Source: Prosapia bicincta | Lineage: Eukaryota > Arthropoda > Insecta > Hemiptera > Cercopidae | Assembly (NCBI GenBank): GCA_036971475.1 | Contig: JBAIZL010000006.1 | Location: 56,934,898 to 56,998,897, forward strand | Reading direction: 5' to 3' | Length of the DNA stretch: 64,000 nt | Shown: one piece after another, positions 46,892 to 57,050 of the stretch | Numbering within the stretch: the first letter of the stretch is position 1 | Layout: each line of letters starts with the position of its first letter | Translations under genes and position numbers: made by a program | Notes under the pieces: generated by a model | Told to the model about the DNA's origin: nothing | Database searches by the model: none | The model's input: the letters and a program-made list of their open reading frames with translations, nothing else

Positions 46892-47610
46892 TTAGGTAAC
46901 AGTTCGTCGCAAATGAAGTCTAAGCGTTATATATTCTTCTTGTAAATTTATTAGTTGACCAACCTGATCTTCGAGATGGACTGTAATGTTATAAAGTAGA
47001 CCTGTTATGTTTAGAGGTAGATAAATCACTGCGGTCAGTTTTTCAATAATTTTATAACCAAGTTCAAAGGTCGAATAAAATTTGTGAATAATATGTCCTT
47101 CAACACCGATCCTATATGATCCTCTTGCAATATTACAAACTATTCGTATTACGTCCACTTTATTAATGTTAACAGTATTTTCGGAAATGTACCAGGTATT
47201 TGCACGCAATTCTTCTGCTTTAAATCCCGGTAATGGTCCAATGCTGTGCACTTTGTCAAATCTAATTGGTTTCGAACAAAATATTTTCATTTTCAATGTA
47301 TTGATATTTCCACTCAGCTCGAATTTAATATTTTTGTTTTCCTCATGAATTGCATCTTAAGTACGAAACAATATTATCAATCTCGTAAGATCCTTCAGGC
47401 AATTGTATGACTTTATTATTACCATAATAAAATTTATCATTTACATCTGTTTCAATATTTGGTATAGTGTTGTAAGATATAAAATCAATTAAACCAATTT
47501 TCCATTTATCGTTGGCCAAATCTATGGGCGGAAATATGTCACAAGAGATGTTCGAGCCTTTGCCGCTTAAACAGAGCACTTTGTTGATTTTGATGTTATT
47601 CGTTAAAAAC
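46892..47610 (-). pseudogene. Polinton minor capsid (penton-like) protein, broken
   Basis: N-terminal part near 47410-47590: SGKGSNISCDIFPPIDL, then KWKIGLIDFISYNTIPNI and LPEGSYEIDNIVSYL. After a frameshift at about 47345-47360 the C-terminal part is open to 46892: SIGPLPGFKAEELRANTW, YKIIEKLTAVIYLPLNI, NITVHLEDQVGQLINL and EEYITLRLHLRR. These landmarks belong to the single-jelly-roll protein that recurs beside the protease and major capsid genes of Polintons, generally viewed as the vertex (penton) protein. The N-terminal part is now in the same open frame as the end of the protease, so the stop and start between the two genes have been lost. Assignment as penton rests on memory of the family. 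Confidence 0.72.
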
Positions 47611-48000
47611 GCTAAACATAAATGACCGCAATTGTGCGACTTTAAAGTTTGTTTATTTGTGTAATCATAGAAAATAGGGGCATTATCTGTCGATGTTTCA
47701 AAATATTTTTTCTGTCGGTGCAGGCCGATCAACATAACTGTCAAAATAACGAATTTTGTGTTTTATCTTTCGATAGGCAACCCAATACATACCTCGTCTT
47801 AGCACACTGTCCAAATTTATAACACCATGTTCATATACTTTGATTTGAAGAGGTAAATTGTTGCGATAAAAACTCCTCTGAATTTCGGAATGTTCAATTT
47901 TTTGGCATATTTATATATATCTTTATTTCTTGCTCTTGTTGGTAATTTTATTATTTTTTTATTACAGCCCCTCTTTTGTGAGGTTTCAGGTAATAGCCTT
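47580..48000 (-). pseudogene. Adenain-like cysteine protease, broken
   Basis: Virion-maturation protease of the adenain (C5) type, as in Polintons. The start is near 47945 (TRARNKDIYKYAKKLNIPKF). A frameshift in a T run at about 47870 leads to YRNNLPLQ and INLDSVLRRGMYWVAYRK. A second shift near 47705 leads to FYDYTNKQTLKSHNCGHLCLAFL at about 47600-47680, holding the catalytic Cys (CGHLC). The catalytic His expected before WVAY is Tyr here (MYWVAY), and the YFDSY Asp region is kept. With two frameshifts and a lost His the gene is dead. It sits directly upstream of, and is now fused with, the minor capsid gene. Confidence 0.8.
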
Positions 48001-48049
48001 TACCCTTTTTACTAGTATACCTATTTTTTTAATTGTTTGAGAACTTATG

Positions 48050-48480
48050 TTACAATTTTTTTAGTTTTGCACGCTTTTTTATTTTTTCCTCTGTATCTTT
48101 ATATCAGCTTTTTTTCTTGCTCCACCGTCTAATTTATTTTTTAATTTCATAATATTAGTAACTGCGTAAGCAGCTGCTCTTTCGCCCAAACTAGCGTATG
48201 TGATGCGCTGCCTAGCCCTATCAGCTAGTTGCTCGTAGGCAATGGATCATTGATGCGAATCCGAATATTTTGAATATGCGATATCATGATCTTTGCAGGC
48301 TTGATTTAATTTATTAATACCAGGGTCACCTTTTCTCAATATTGCTTGCAATCTTGTGCCAGGACCACAATATTGGTATCCCGGTGTATGTAATTCTACC
48401 AGTAATAAATCTATAATACGATTTAAAATTTTTCTAGGTAAACTCGTTAAAGAACTACTATGCCGCTTCCTTAATACACA
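48050..48480 (-). pseudogene. Phospholipase A2-like virion protein, broken
   Basis: The reading near 48450-48180 contains LPRKILNRIIDLLLVELH, then PGYQYCGPGTRLQAILRKGDPGIN, with YCGPGT as the calcium-loop motif, and ACKDHDIAYSKY, with the HD catalytic pair. This is the arrangement of the parvovirus-VP1-type phospholipase A2 domain, which in capsids helps membrane passage. The same domain is known in Polinton-like elements. A stop interrupts the reading just after the HD motif (about 48247), and frames shift towards the 3' end, which is Lys/Arg-rich. The calcium loop and the HD pair are conserved. The gene lies between the coiled-coil protein and the protease. Confidence 0.75.
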
Positions 48481-48496
48481 CTAAACTGTTTTCCTG

Positions 48497-48924
48497 TCAT
48501 TGCCTTCCATTTCTTCTTCCTCTCCTTATTGCAGATGCAGGCGTAATGAATAATGTTTCTTTCGGTTCAGGTACTAAATCACTATCAGAAAATCTGTCAC
48601 TATCTCCTTCACTCGCCTCTTTCGGTTCCGTCTTTTTATTTTTATCTAAAATACTTTCCTGATGCTTTTTTATAGCATCCACTTCATTACGAATATAATT
48701 TATGTGTCCGTCAATATATGTTTTTAAATTTAGGTATTTTCTTTAAACGTTTTAAAATTAACATCATCTTCATCATCTTTCGCTTCGTTCAAATGTGTCA
48801 ACCATTTATTCTCCATGTCATAGTCACCGCTTTTAGTCATTTTAAATCTCACTCCAGCAGGTCCTCGTCTATTGTTTCGCCGATAAGAAGAATGCAAATG
48901 TCGTCCAAATTTATCAACACTCAT
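48497..48924 (-). pseudogene. Polinton coiled-coil protein (MSVDKFGRHL type), one frameshift
   Basis: Starts at MSVDKFGRHL (48924). RGPAGVRFKMTKSGDYDMENK follows near 48850, then an acidic helical part. A frameshift near 48735 connects to INYIRNEVDAIKKHQESIL and a charged tail ending RRGRRNGRQ at 48497. The motif G-P-x-GV-F-K-x-T-x-x-GDYD is one I associate with proteins next to the capsid genes of insect Polintons. The long charged helix predicts a coiled coil, possibly a fibre or scaffold. Function is not established. Confidence 0.55.
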
Positions 48925-48975
48925 ATTTTCAAAGATGTGCATACATTGACTAATAGAAAACAAATGACTAACATT

Positions 48976-49285
48976 TTACAAATCACTTTTATTTTTATTA
49001 ACAATAATTCCTGCTTCCTTAAACTCTTCAATTATTGAAATTATTTCTTTATCGTGTCCTGTATTTCCTGCCGCCTGAGATGCAATTAGCATTTTTAATT
49101 GCTCGCCTAATTCATTAGGATCGTTCAAATTAATATATGATGGTTTATTTTCTTCATATTCTTTTAAAATTAACCCACTTCCTCTCGACCAATCCATGTG
49201 AATGCGAGGGTTCTGGGCCGAAAATAATTTTGAAATTATTTTCGTATATTTATTACTTCTGTTGGATTTCAATTTACTGATGGCT
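48976..49285 (-). pseudogene. DUF8207-like protein, C-terminal part
   Basis: 98 open codons at 48976-49272: KSNRSNKYTKIISKLF, GSGLILKEYEENKPSYINL, DPNELGEQLKMLIASQAAGN and the end IISIIEEFKEAGIIV. These match the C-terminal half of a protein widespread in arthropod Polintons, remembered by me as DUF8207. The upstream half lies at 50190-50634 and 55221-55800. The open frame's own ATG is inside the family alignment and is not a true start. Function unknown; gene position beside coiled-coil and PLA2-like proteins suggests a structural or packaging role. Confidence 0.65.
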
Positions 49286-49289
49286 AAAT

Positions 49290-50189
49290 ATGTAACACAT
49301 TTTAGATGGTGTTACATAATAAAAAAAGAAAATTTCAGAAAACGAACGAGAATGTATTCAAAATGTAATAATAATGGAACTAAAAGAAAATTGTGTTTTG
49401 TTAGAAATAAATGAAATCTCTGGTTGGTAGTGGCCTTTGTTGGAATAGTTTGAAACTAAAATTAAAGTGTCTGCGCAGAAATTGATGCGTGGTAATTAGG
49501 ACGCTTGCTTGCTAGCGATAATTAACTCTCTTGAAAATCAGGATATAGAAGGCAATGGTCGTCTCCAAGAACGAAGATGGAACGCGGAGTTACTGGAGCC
49601 TTTTCAAAATCATGACCGAGCGAATATTATGATTATTTATCCAATAGAGGGATGCGTGGCTACACCTTGTTAAAACAGCTAAGTGAACAAATTCAAACTT
49701 TGGTGAACAATCACAAAATTTACATGCTTAAACAGTTTAGTACAGAATTAATAAACTTTAAATTTTTCAATGGGTATTTAAATGTAATGTATGCATCATT
49801 TGGTGCATTTCTTTTCATTTTAAATTGTAAGAATTAATTATGAAAAGAGCAGCAAGCAAACTCGAAAATAGAGCCATTGATTTATTAATATGTAAATTTC
49901 CATATAAATAAGTAAATTGTTAAATATTCAAAATCAGTAACTAATGCAATGTTTCTGTAATATGTATTTGGTTTGTAATTTCTATCTTTTTGGGTTAATA
50001 AAATATGTTTGATTTGTTTTAATTGAAGATTTAAGAGAGCAATTATTTAACTAGCACACATATCCCTTGCATCTCAATTTAATAAGACTTTGCAGGTCAT
50101 CTTCTAAATATGTAACTATAAACTGCAATATTTAAAATCAACTGTAATTCATAAAGAATTAAAGCTACCAAAAATAAAATACACGTTAC
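49290..50189. mobile_element. Unknown ~0.9-kb insertion in the DUF8207-like gene
   Basis: The DUF8207 reading stops near 50195 (NAHGVNY) and resumes near 49285 (ISKLKSNRSNKY), leaving about 900 bp of extra DNA. The insert starts atgtaacacatttta and ends taaaatacacgttac, with a possible short inverted terminal match (GTAAC/GTTAC) and aaat on both sides. A 61-codon open frame inside (49652-49837, plus) is not recognised. Class unknown; a non-autonomous DNA transposon fits best. Confidence 0.4.
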
Positions 50190-50646
50190 AAATAATTAAC
50201 TCCGTGCGCATTCATTGCTACTAAAATGTCTCGATATTTTATGAGATCATCTTCTGTATAAATATATGCATCAGGCATTGAATAATAATTCATAAATACC
50301 GTGCACACCAGCATACCTAACACCATCGATAATTAAATCATCTCCCTCAATTTCCAACTCTTCCATTTATCATCCGCAAACCACCCATTTATCATTTTCT
50401 ATGTGCGCGCCAAAAACACTATCCACTTGTTTAGGTTTCTTTATAAAATTTTAAAAATATTCTGTAGACAGCTTGCCTTTAAATGTGTTCTTTATAAATG
50501 TTATGGCTTGACGCCATCCTTTAGGTGATTTCACATATTCACTAAAGGTGGGCTGCGACTCATAGACATTAACATCCATTGGTTCTTCCTCCATATTGTT
50601 ATCTGAAGAATATTCGCTTTTTACATCCATCAACATTTCGGGATCT
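50190..50646 (-). pseudogene. DUF8207-like protein, middle part
   Basis: Reading on the minus strand from 50634: PEMLMDVKSEYSSDNNMEEE, QPTFSEYVKSPKGWRQAITF and FKGKLSTEYF, open to 50451. Then, with stops, come VDSVFGAHIENDKW, GDDLIIDGVRYAGVHGIYELLF and PDAYIYTEDDLIKYRDILVAMNAH near 50200. The first eleven residues of the longest open frame here (from 50678) come from the LINE poly(A) end, not from this gene. It joins the N-terminal part across the LINE at the 12-bp target duplication. Confidence 0.6.
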
Positions 50647-50756
50647 TTTTTTTTCAATTTATTTATTATAAACTGCAACTAAGATAAATCCTATCTAGCA
50701 ACTTGCTTTCTGATGGAGATTACAATGTTCGTCTTGTTTCAGTGAACGAGACTAAC

Positions 50757-53405
50757 TTAATGTTGCTCTGGAATCAAGTCCAAAGGTTTAGTGCGCTTAA
50801 GTCTACGCACTGGTATCCTGTGAGCTAGTCGCATAGCTACAGGGTTCATATGTTTCTGGAGCCGCCCGAAGTGATTCACTGCTGCAGTAGCGGCCTCATC
50901 TCTCACGATCTTCATCTTGAGTTCCCTAAGTATATAATAGTTATGGACATACCATGTAGCTCCCACTATAGCTCTCAACACTTTATTTTGGAAGCGTTCT
51001 ATTACTTGTAAATTGCTGCTCTTGGTGCATCCCCAAAGTGGTAACCCGTATGTTCATACTGGCTTTAGCACTTGCTTATAAACAAGGAGTTTATTGTAGG
51101 GGCTTAACTCTGAATACCGGTTCATGAGCCATGCTAGTATTCTGAATCTTACATCTAGTTCATCTCTTTTTTTCTTCACATGAGATTTCCAGTTCAATTT
51201 AGCGTCCAATGTTAAACCTAGGTATTTCACCTCCTTACAATTAGGAACAACCCGGCTATTTATTATGAGGTCAGTTTTGCTCTCTGCCTTATTGGTAAAA
51301 ATAATATGAGCAGATTTATTTTCATTAAGTTTTATGCGCCACTACCTAGTCCACTCACTAACAATATCCAGGGTGATCTGCAATTTAACTGTTGCGTCAG
51401 CCTCATTTTGTGCAACAGACAGGATAGCTGTGTCATCTGCAAACATCGCCATAATTGTATTCCCATTTACTGGTATGTCCCTTGTATACAAGAGGTACAA
51501 TACCGGTCAAAGGACACTACCCTGAGGCACCCCAGCAACGATGTCCCTGAAACCAGAGTACTCCCTACCCTGCTTGACGCGGAAGATTCTGTCTGCCAGA
51601 TAGGACTTTAGTATTTGCCAGAATTCTTCTGCAAGATCTCGATGAATTTTATATAGTAAGCCACCGTGCCAAACACGATCAAATGCCTGGGAAACATCGA
51701 GGAAGAGACCAGAGCATACCCTCTTCATCTCCAAGGTTTTCTCAACTACTTCTACAATTCGATGCACCTGGTCTATAGTGGAGTGTTTGCTCCTGAAGCC
51801 GAATTGGTGGTTTGGAACCAAGCCTCGTTCTTCAATTATTTGTTTGAGTCGTTTCAGCAGCAGTCTCTCAAAAATCTTTGATGTCACTGGAAGCAATGAT
51901 ATCGGGCGATAAGATGTTTTCTCATTCAGTGGTTTCCCTGGCTTTGCAATCATTAAGATTTCAGCTACCTTTCACTGTCTCGGAACATATTTTAACCGGA
52001 AGCACGCATTGAGCAAGTGGAGAAGTATCATGACAGCTATGTGTGGCAGCTCCTTCAGAATCTCTCCAGTGTTCAGATCATACCCGGGAGCTTTTTTATT
52101 TGAAACATTTGTTAATTCTTCCTGAAGTTCTTTGAAGGTGACATGTCGAATCATCAGGTTATCAGTCCTCCGTAAGTACATGGTATTTCACTGGCAGTTT
52201 GTCTAGGCAAAGGGGTGAAGATATCTGCTAGATAGTTTGCAATGACTTCTACTTTTTCTTTATCAGTTTTAGCCCATGTGTGATTGCCGACCCTGATGGA
52301 TGGTATTTGTGTTTTTGGTCTCTTGAGTGAACTTGTGGCTTTCCACAGAGAATAGTCATTTACTTTATCTGCCGTCAGACCATGAAGATAGTTGCTGACT
52401 TCATCACTCTTGACTTGCCGCAGGGTGTCTCGTAGCTCATTAGTGAGACGATTTAGCGTGGTCTTGTCAGCTGGATCACGCGTCTGATGCCATCGCCGTC
52501 GATCTTTCCTCTTCTCTTTCACTAATAGATGGACCTCAATGGTGCAGAATTTTTTATTGTTAACCGGCTTGTTGATAGGGTCAGGGGTGTTGTTCCAAGA
52601 AGCCAGTTGTAGGTGATTGACTAACCTCTCCACCTCTTCTTCAAGTTCGTTGCTGTTTCTTATAGGCACAGCAAGCTCGATTTTATCTTCCAGCTCCAGC
52701 CGGAAGCTCTCCCAGTCTGTGCTTTCACTTGTCAACTTAGGAGCCGTTTGTCGTAACAAGAGTTTTTCGCTAATTGACCAGTGTGTGGTCAGAGCTGAGA
52801 TCACCACAGCTTTCTGTCCTAATGCAGTACCCTGCAAGCCCTCTTCCGACAAAAAAGTCAATCAAGTCCGGCAGATTTCTGATGTCAGTTGGCCAGTAGG
52901 TCGGCCTTCCAGTTAAATAGAAGTAACAATTTTGTTTGCATCCAGCTTCATACAATACCTTTCCTCTCGGAGTTATTAGGCGGGAGCCCCAAAAGGTATG
53001 TTTTGCATTGAAGTCACCACCCAACAAATACTTGCGACCGAGGCTGGTAAAAAGCTCAATGTAGTCAACGTGGTGCAAACTATACTGTGGTGGGCAATAG
53101 ATTGCAGAAACTGAGTAGGATTCTCTATTTTTTGGATAGACCAGAATCGTAGGGACTTGCATCATAGCAAGTTGTATCTTCAGATCGAGAGAATGGCTAA
53201 AAGTTTTTTTTATAATTACTGCAGAACCTCCTCTGGCTATTCCTGATGGGTGGTTGGTGTAGTAACTATCAAACCCCCACACCTTAACTACATTTTGTTG
53301 TGTAAAATGTGTTTCAGACACAAGACATATATCAATGTTCTCACTATTAAGAAACAGTTCCAATTCATGAATTTTATTTTGAAGCCCATTGGCGTTCCAT
53401 GTGGC
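50757..53405 (-). pseudogene. LINE ORF2: endonuclease and reverse transcriptase
   Basis: AP-endonuclease landmarks at 53363-52770: ENIDICLVSETHF with the catalytic Glu, YCPPQYS, LLGGDFNAKH and the end SSDHTLV. A linker follows (52861-52154). Reverse transcriptase: APGYDLNTGEILK near 52090, SYRPISLLPVTSKIFERLL near 51910, FLDVSQAFDRVWH near 51700, VAGVPQGSVL at 51507-51540, a stop, then MFADDTAIL near 51440 with the catalytic DD. The C-terminal part contains LGLTLDAKLNW and ends RRLKRTKPLDLIPEQH at 50757. Frame changes at about 52780, 52170 and 51960 and a stop at about 51507 disable it. It would nick target DNA and prime reverse transcription there. Confidence 0.9.
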
Positions 53406-53432
53406 TATTCATAAGTTATACAGTATTGTTGC

Positions 53433-55022
53433 TTATTGAAACTGGTTTTTAACAGTCTTCTCTAGCTCGGTGAGCCTGTACAATATGATTTTATTTATTT
53501 CACTTTGCTCCTCTAGCCGATGATGGATATGAGCCAGTTTTTGCCCTATGGATGAGGCTTCGTATGACACAGTTCTCAAGGATTTGTTGGTTGTTACTTG
53601 AGCGAACGATTTTTCACCGAATTTGGTTTCCCTTGAATTAAGCTGCAGTTCAAGTTGCCTTTCACTGGCGGGCTGCGCTCGCCTTATTAGTTGTCTGTCT
53701 GGTTTAGAGTTAACATTATTTCTCCGTTTCTGAAGTTCTTTGGCGACTTCACACCCTCTATAGTTGGCCGGATGCTCGCCTTTACAATTAATACATTTTG
53801 GCACAGTCTGTCTACTAACAGTGCAGTCTTTTGTGAAGTGTTTGCCAGCGCACTTCACGCACTTTGCTTCCCTTCGATAGTAGCCTTGAGTATGGTTGAA
53901 CCCTTGGCATCTTTTGCATTGAGGAATTGACCTTGAATTCCTCCTCAGAGCTTCTACTTTTATCATATATGGAGTATCGTCTTGATGTCAAACATACACT
54001 TTGGGTCTTCCTGTTTGTCGAATGTGAGCATAAACAATGGGATACACTGCTTAGTAGTCACCACCTGCCCATGCTCATTGGATTTGATTTCTTTCTTTAA
54101 AATATTTACAACATCCAGCAATTTAAAGCCCCGGCCTTGAAGCTCATTCATTATATCCTCCTTACTACAGGAGTCGTGTAGACCTCTGACCATTACGCGC
54201 AGGGGCCTGTCATTTTTATTTTCGTAAGAATACCATTCAATTTTTTCAATTTCTAGCCTACTGGTAAGTGCTCTATAAGAGTCTGGATCTTGCACATTAA
54301 TTTTCCATATGTCATTATTTAATGCGGAGACTTTGAAGTCATCCTTAGACTCAGGCTTAAGAATTCTATACAGTCTGTTATAGTCATTGACCCCAGTTAT
54401 GTTAATTGGTGGTGGCTGATGATCCTGTCGCTGGATGCCCCATGCAATCCTCACTGTACCACCTGGCGTCTGACGTTCTATTCGCTGAATGCCCTATGTA
54501 ATCTTTGCTGTACCATTAATCTTCTTCCATAATCTTCTTCTAGTGCATGCATTTGTTTGTCTTCACTTTGTGCGTTTCTCAATTTTCTGTTTTGATCTTT
54601 CAGTTCTTCAATTTCTTACTTCAACTCTTTGCATAGCAGCTCTATTTCCTTCAATTTGTCTCTCACGAAGTCATCTTCTGACTTACTTTCTGGTGGAGTT
54701 CTAAGCACCATAGAGGATTTACAAAAAGAGTCTCTATCACTTGTAGTATTTACTTCCCTCTGAGCCAAGTGATTCACTCGCTGGGAAGAGTGGTCGCAGG
54801 TTGACGACGACCCGGGGCCCACTCGCTCAGCCCCAATGGCCGGGGATCTGGGAGTCCGACTCCCTGCACCGTACATTTAATAGTCTTCTCCTTATTCATC
54901 GTAATGAATATTATTTGGTTTGATTTCGGAGCACCTCCTCCTAGCCTTTGAGTAAAGACTCCTCGTGCAAGGCAACACAGCTCATCCGCCTCATCCATCG
55001 TTGAGTCATTAAATAACTTCAT
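53433..55022 (-). pseudogene. LINE ORF1 (gag-like, PRE domain and zinc knuckles)
   Basis: Nucleic-acid-binding protein of Jockey elements. The first ATG is at 55022. The early part is Ser/Pro/Glu-rich. The PRE domain lies at about 54250-53970: RVMVRGLHDSCSKEDIMNEL and GFKLLDVVNILKKEI, then IPLFMLTFDKQEDPK and MFDIKTILH. Zinc knuckles at 53905-53740: CKRCQGFNHTQGYY, where the expected final Cys is Tyr, CVKCAGKHFTKDC and CINCKGEHPANYRGC. Three open segments (54616-54876, 53963-54454, 53433-53966) are separated by frameshifts or stops, and an overlapping short frame at 54774-55022 shows one near the 5' end. Confidence 0.85.
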
Positions 55023-55220
55023 CCGCTTTTAGAGCCGTTGACCGGGTTTCACCTAGTAACCCTAGGCAGGAGCCCTCACAAGGTACTACCATCCGAGCCA
55101 GATGGACCAGGGTTGTTTTAGAAGGTGTTACTCCTCCATTCCTCCTCCCTCCACATCCCACAGAATGAAGGATGGGCTCCAGGCTTGGGACTGGTATTAA
55201 GCGGAGTTATTTCGGGATCT

Positions 55221-55800
55221 AAAGGTTTTCTTTTAACAGGAATTTCAATTTAAATCATATTTCCAGTGTTTATTCTTTTTATATTACCATCTTCATTGGT
55301 GTTTCAGGTGTTGGAGGATGCCTTTTCAACTGATTCTCACCTGTCATTTTGTTTTTTTTCCAATTTCTCTGGCGCCACACATTTAAATGCAGTTCTTCCC
55401 TCAGTAAAATCATCGTCAGAGTTATAATACTTATCTTTATCATTGGCTTCATAATTCTTCTTTCTCTTTCTCATTTTCTCTTCTTGTTGCTTTTGTTTTT
55501 CATGCATAGTGGCCAACAATGTTTTCTTATTCAACTCTCGCCAACTCTTTATAGGCTTAAATTTCAATTTTCGGTATATTCTTTTATCGGTTGAAATTTT
55601 TTGGCATATTCTTTAATCAGTTTTATCAACGGTTCCATTATGGGTTTTATATTTTTCTCTATATGATCTTCCATATCTGTAATACCTCTTTTCAGTGAAC
55701 GATGTTTTTCCAGAATTCGTTTTCTCAATTCCTTTATTTCTAAAACAATTTTTTCACGTTCACCAAGTGGACTAGACAAAGATATGTTTACAACTAGCAC
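55221..55800 (-). pseudogene. DUF8207-like protein, N-terminal part
   Basis: ATG at 55800. 55564-55800 encodes MLVVNISLSSPLGEREKIVL, then LRKRILEKHRSLKRGITDMEDHI, a long charged helix with heptad spacing (coiled coil). After a stop or shift near 55565 the reading continues with SWRELNKKTLLATMHEKQKQ and a Lys/Arg/Glu-rich run to about 55337. It then reaches the LINE target site at 55209-55220. The rest of the protein lies left of the LINE. The coiled-coil start followed by the DUF8207 core is the usual architecture as I remember it. Confidence 0.5.
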
Positions 55801-56165
55801 TATAATGTTATAAATTCATCAAACATTTTGTGATATCGTCCTTTATTTAAACTTCGCTCTGTATCCAAAATTAGAAAAGAATTTTTGTTTTAGCCCAGGC
55901 CATTGAACAAATTTCTTTAAAAGTTTCAAATTTCATATCTGTGTTGACATGATTATTATACGCATGACGTAAATTTCTTTCATTTTGCTTGAATAAAATC
56001 ACTAAATTAGCATTATCACGTATCAATTGTTTCGGTATTCGGCTATATGCTTGACAAATAAAATGTGTCAATGTCATTGTGTCTGCTCATTGCAAAATAG
56101 TTACGAATATTATTTTGTCGTTCACACATAACATCATCGAATATCATCAGTGATTTAGATTTAAT

Positions 56166-56411
56166 AATAAATACACAAAAACCTCTTAACCTCAAACTTT
56201 CTTTAATTTACCCTAATGTACATTTCAGTTACAAAGTAACCATCCTCAGAGGGATAACATACAAAGACTCCGTCTTTGTATGTTATCCCTCTGAGGATGG
56301 TTACTTTGTAACTGAAATGTACATTAGGGTAAATTAAAGAAAGTTTGTGGTTAAGAGGTTTTTGTGTATTTATTATTAAATTCAACCACAGTATATTCCT
56401 AATAAATAGTA
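56166..56411. mobile_element. Palindromic Penelope-type insert in the ATPase gene
   Basis: A near-perfect palindrome at 56161-56379 centred on 56270 (arms about 108 bp, 3-bp centre tcc), followed by a short AT-rich tail. It is flanked by tttagatttaat at 56154-56165 and 56412-56423, a 12-bp target duplication. Each arm carries a hammerhead-like motif (see separate entry). It consists of two head-to-head copies of one element end. Confidence 0.75.
56281..56335 (+). ncRNA. Hammerhead ribozyme-like motif (one in each arm of the palindrome)
   Basis: The plus strand reads CCCT-CTGAGGA, then GGTTAC-ttt-GTAACT, then GAAA, ATGTACAT and T-AGGG. This fits stem I CCCT/AGGG, core CTGANGA with N=G, a 5-6 bp stem II with a one-base bulge, GAAA, a tiny palindromic stem III and cleavage after TT. 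The mirror copy lies on the minus strand at about 56205-56259. Penelope-like elements are known to encode minimal hammerheads with tiny stem III. Folding and activity are not tested. Confidence 0.5.
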
Positions 56412-57050
56412 TTTAGATTTAATCTCACTAGGATGGATCACGTCGTCATTTTCAGTAAAAATAAAGTAACCAACATTAGATATTTTGGAGAACACTCGAC
56501 TTAAAAATTTATATTTGGATTGATTAATTGACTTTGAAAAAATATAAATATATTTTTAAAAAAAAGTGCACTTGGATGAAATATTAAATTAAACATGAGA
56601 TTTGTTTTTCCACAGTTCGATCCTATAATAAGGCACCTGATGGAATTTGCTAAAAGTGGACCATGCCACTCCATATTATTACTATTATATTCATTTGAGA
56701 AAAATGTATCGAAATTCATAATGCGTAAGTTTCATTAAAAATTCTGTTAGTGCCCTTGCATTTCACCCACCAAACACATGCAACTATTAAATGTATCAAT
56801 TACAATTATTTAGTAGTATTAGTTATTAGTATTTTAGTATTTTTTTTACTATATTGGTAGAACGCCTGCGTTTTTTCTTCTTGGCCAAATTTGTTGATGT
56901 GCTATCATTTCTTACTTTGGCATAGTTTTTCAATAAAATGTTACTAAAAATGCAAACAAGCTTATGAACAATTGTTTCAATATCTGTATCACAACTACAA
57001 GAAAAGTGTACATGAGATTCACTAGCAATTCCTCACGAAAGCAAAACTAA

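Larger units (their letters stand above)
50647..55208 (-). mobile_element. Jockey-clade non-LTR retrotransposon (nested)
   Basis: 4,562 bp with perfect 12-bp target duplications atttcgggatct at 50635-50646 and 55209-55220. The 3' end is on the left, with an A-rich tail (minus-strand taaattgaaaaaaaaa). It has two ORFs: ORF1 with PRE domain and zinc knuckles, ORF2 with AP endonuclease and reverse transcriptase. The 5' end reaches a plausible full-length start (about 180 bp upstream of the first ORF1 ATG). A few stops and frameshifts inactivate it, though the target duplication is still perfect. Confidence 0.93.
55871..56719 (-). pseudogene. Polinton packaging ATPase (FtsK/HerA-A32 type), broken
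   Basis: Genome-packaging ATPase. The start is at 56719 (MNFDTFFSNEYNSNNMEWHG). Walker A appears as RCLIIGSNCGKTNLMFNLI near 56590-56630 (G-x4-GKT form kept). The central part has GYFIFTENDDVIHPSEIKSK near 56440. Walker B appears as LMIFDDV near 56145 with ARHND-type residues following (FAMSRHNDIDTFYL). The C-terminal part, LIRDNANLVILFKQNERNLRH, is open at 55871-56077. A palindromic insert (56166-56411) with 12-bp target duplications splits the gene between Walker A and B. Additional shifts occur around 56520 and 56090. It is the first gene of the minus-strand late block. Confidence 0.82.

Noticed and set aside
50636..50678. N-terminal MQFIINKLKKK of the frame at 50451-50678 as a gene start
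   Set aside because: These codons are the LINE 3' tail and A-rich tract; the real protein continues to the right of the LINE.
56203..56385. 60-codon minus-strand frame in the ATPase region
   Set aside because: It is produced by the palindromic insert and reads back on itself.
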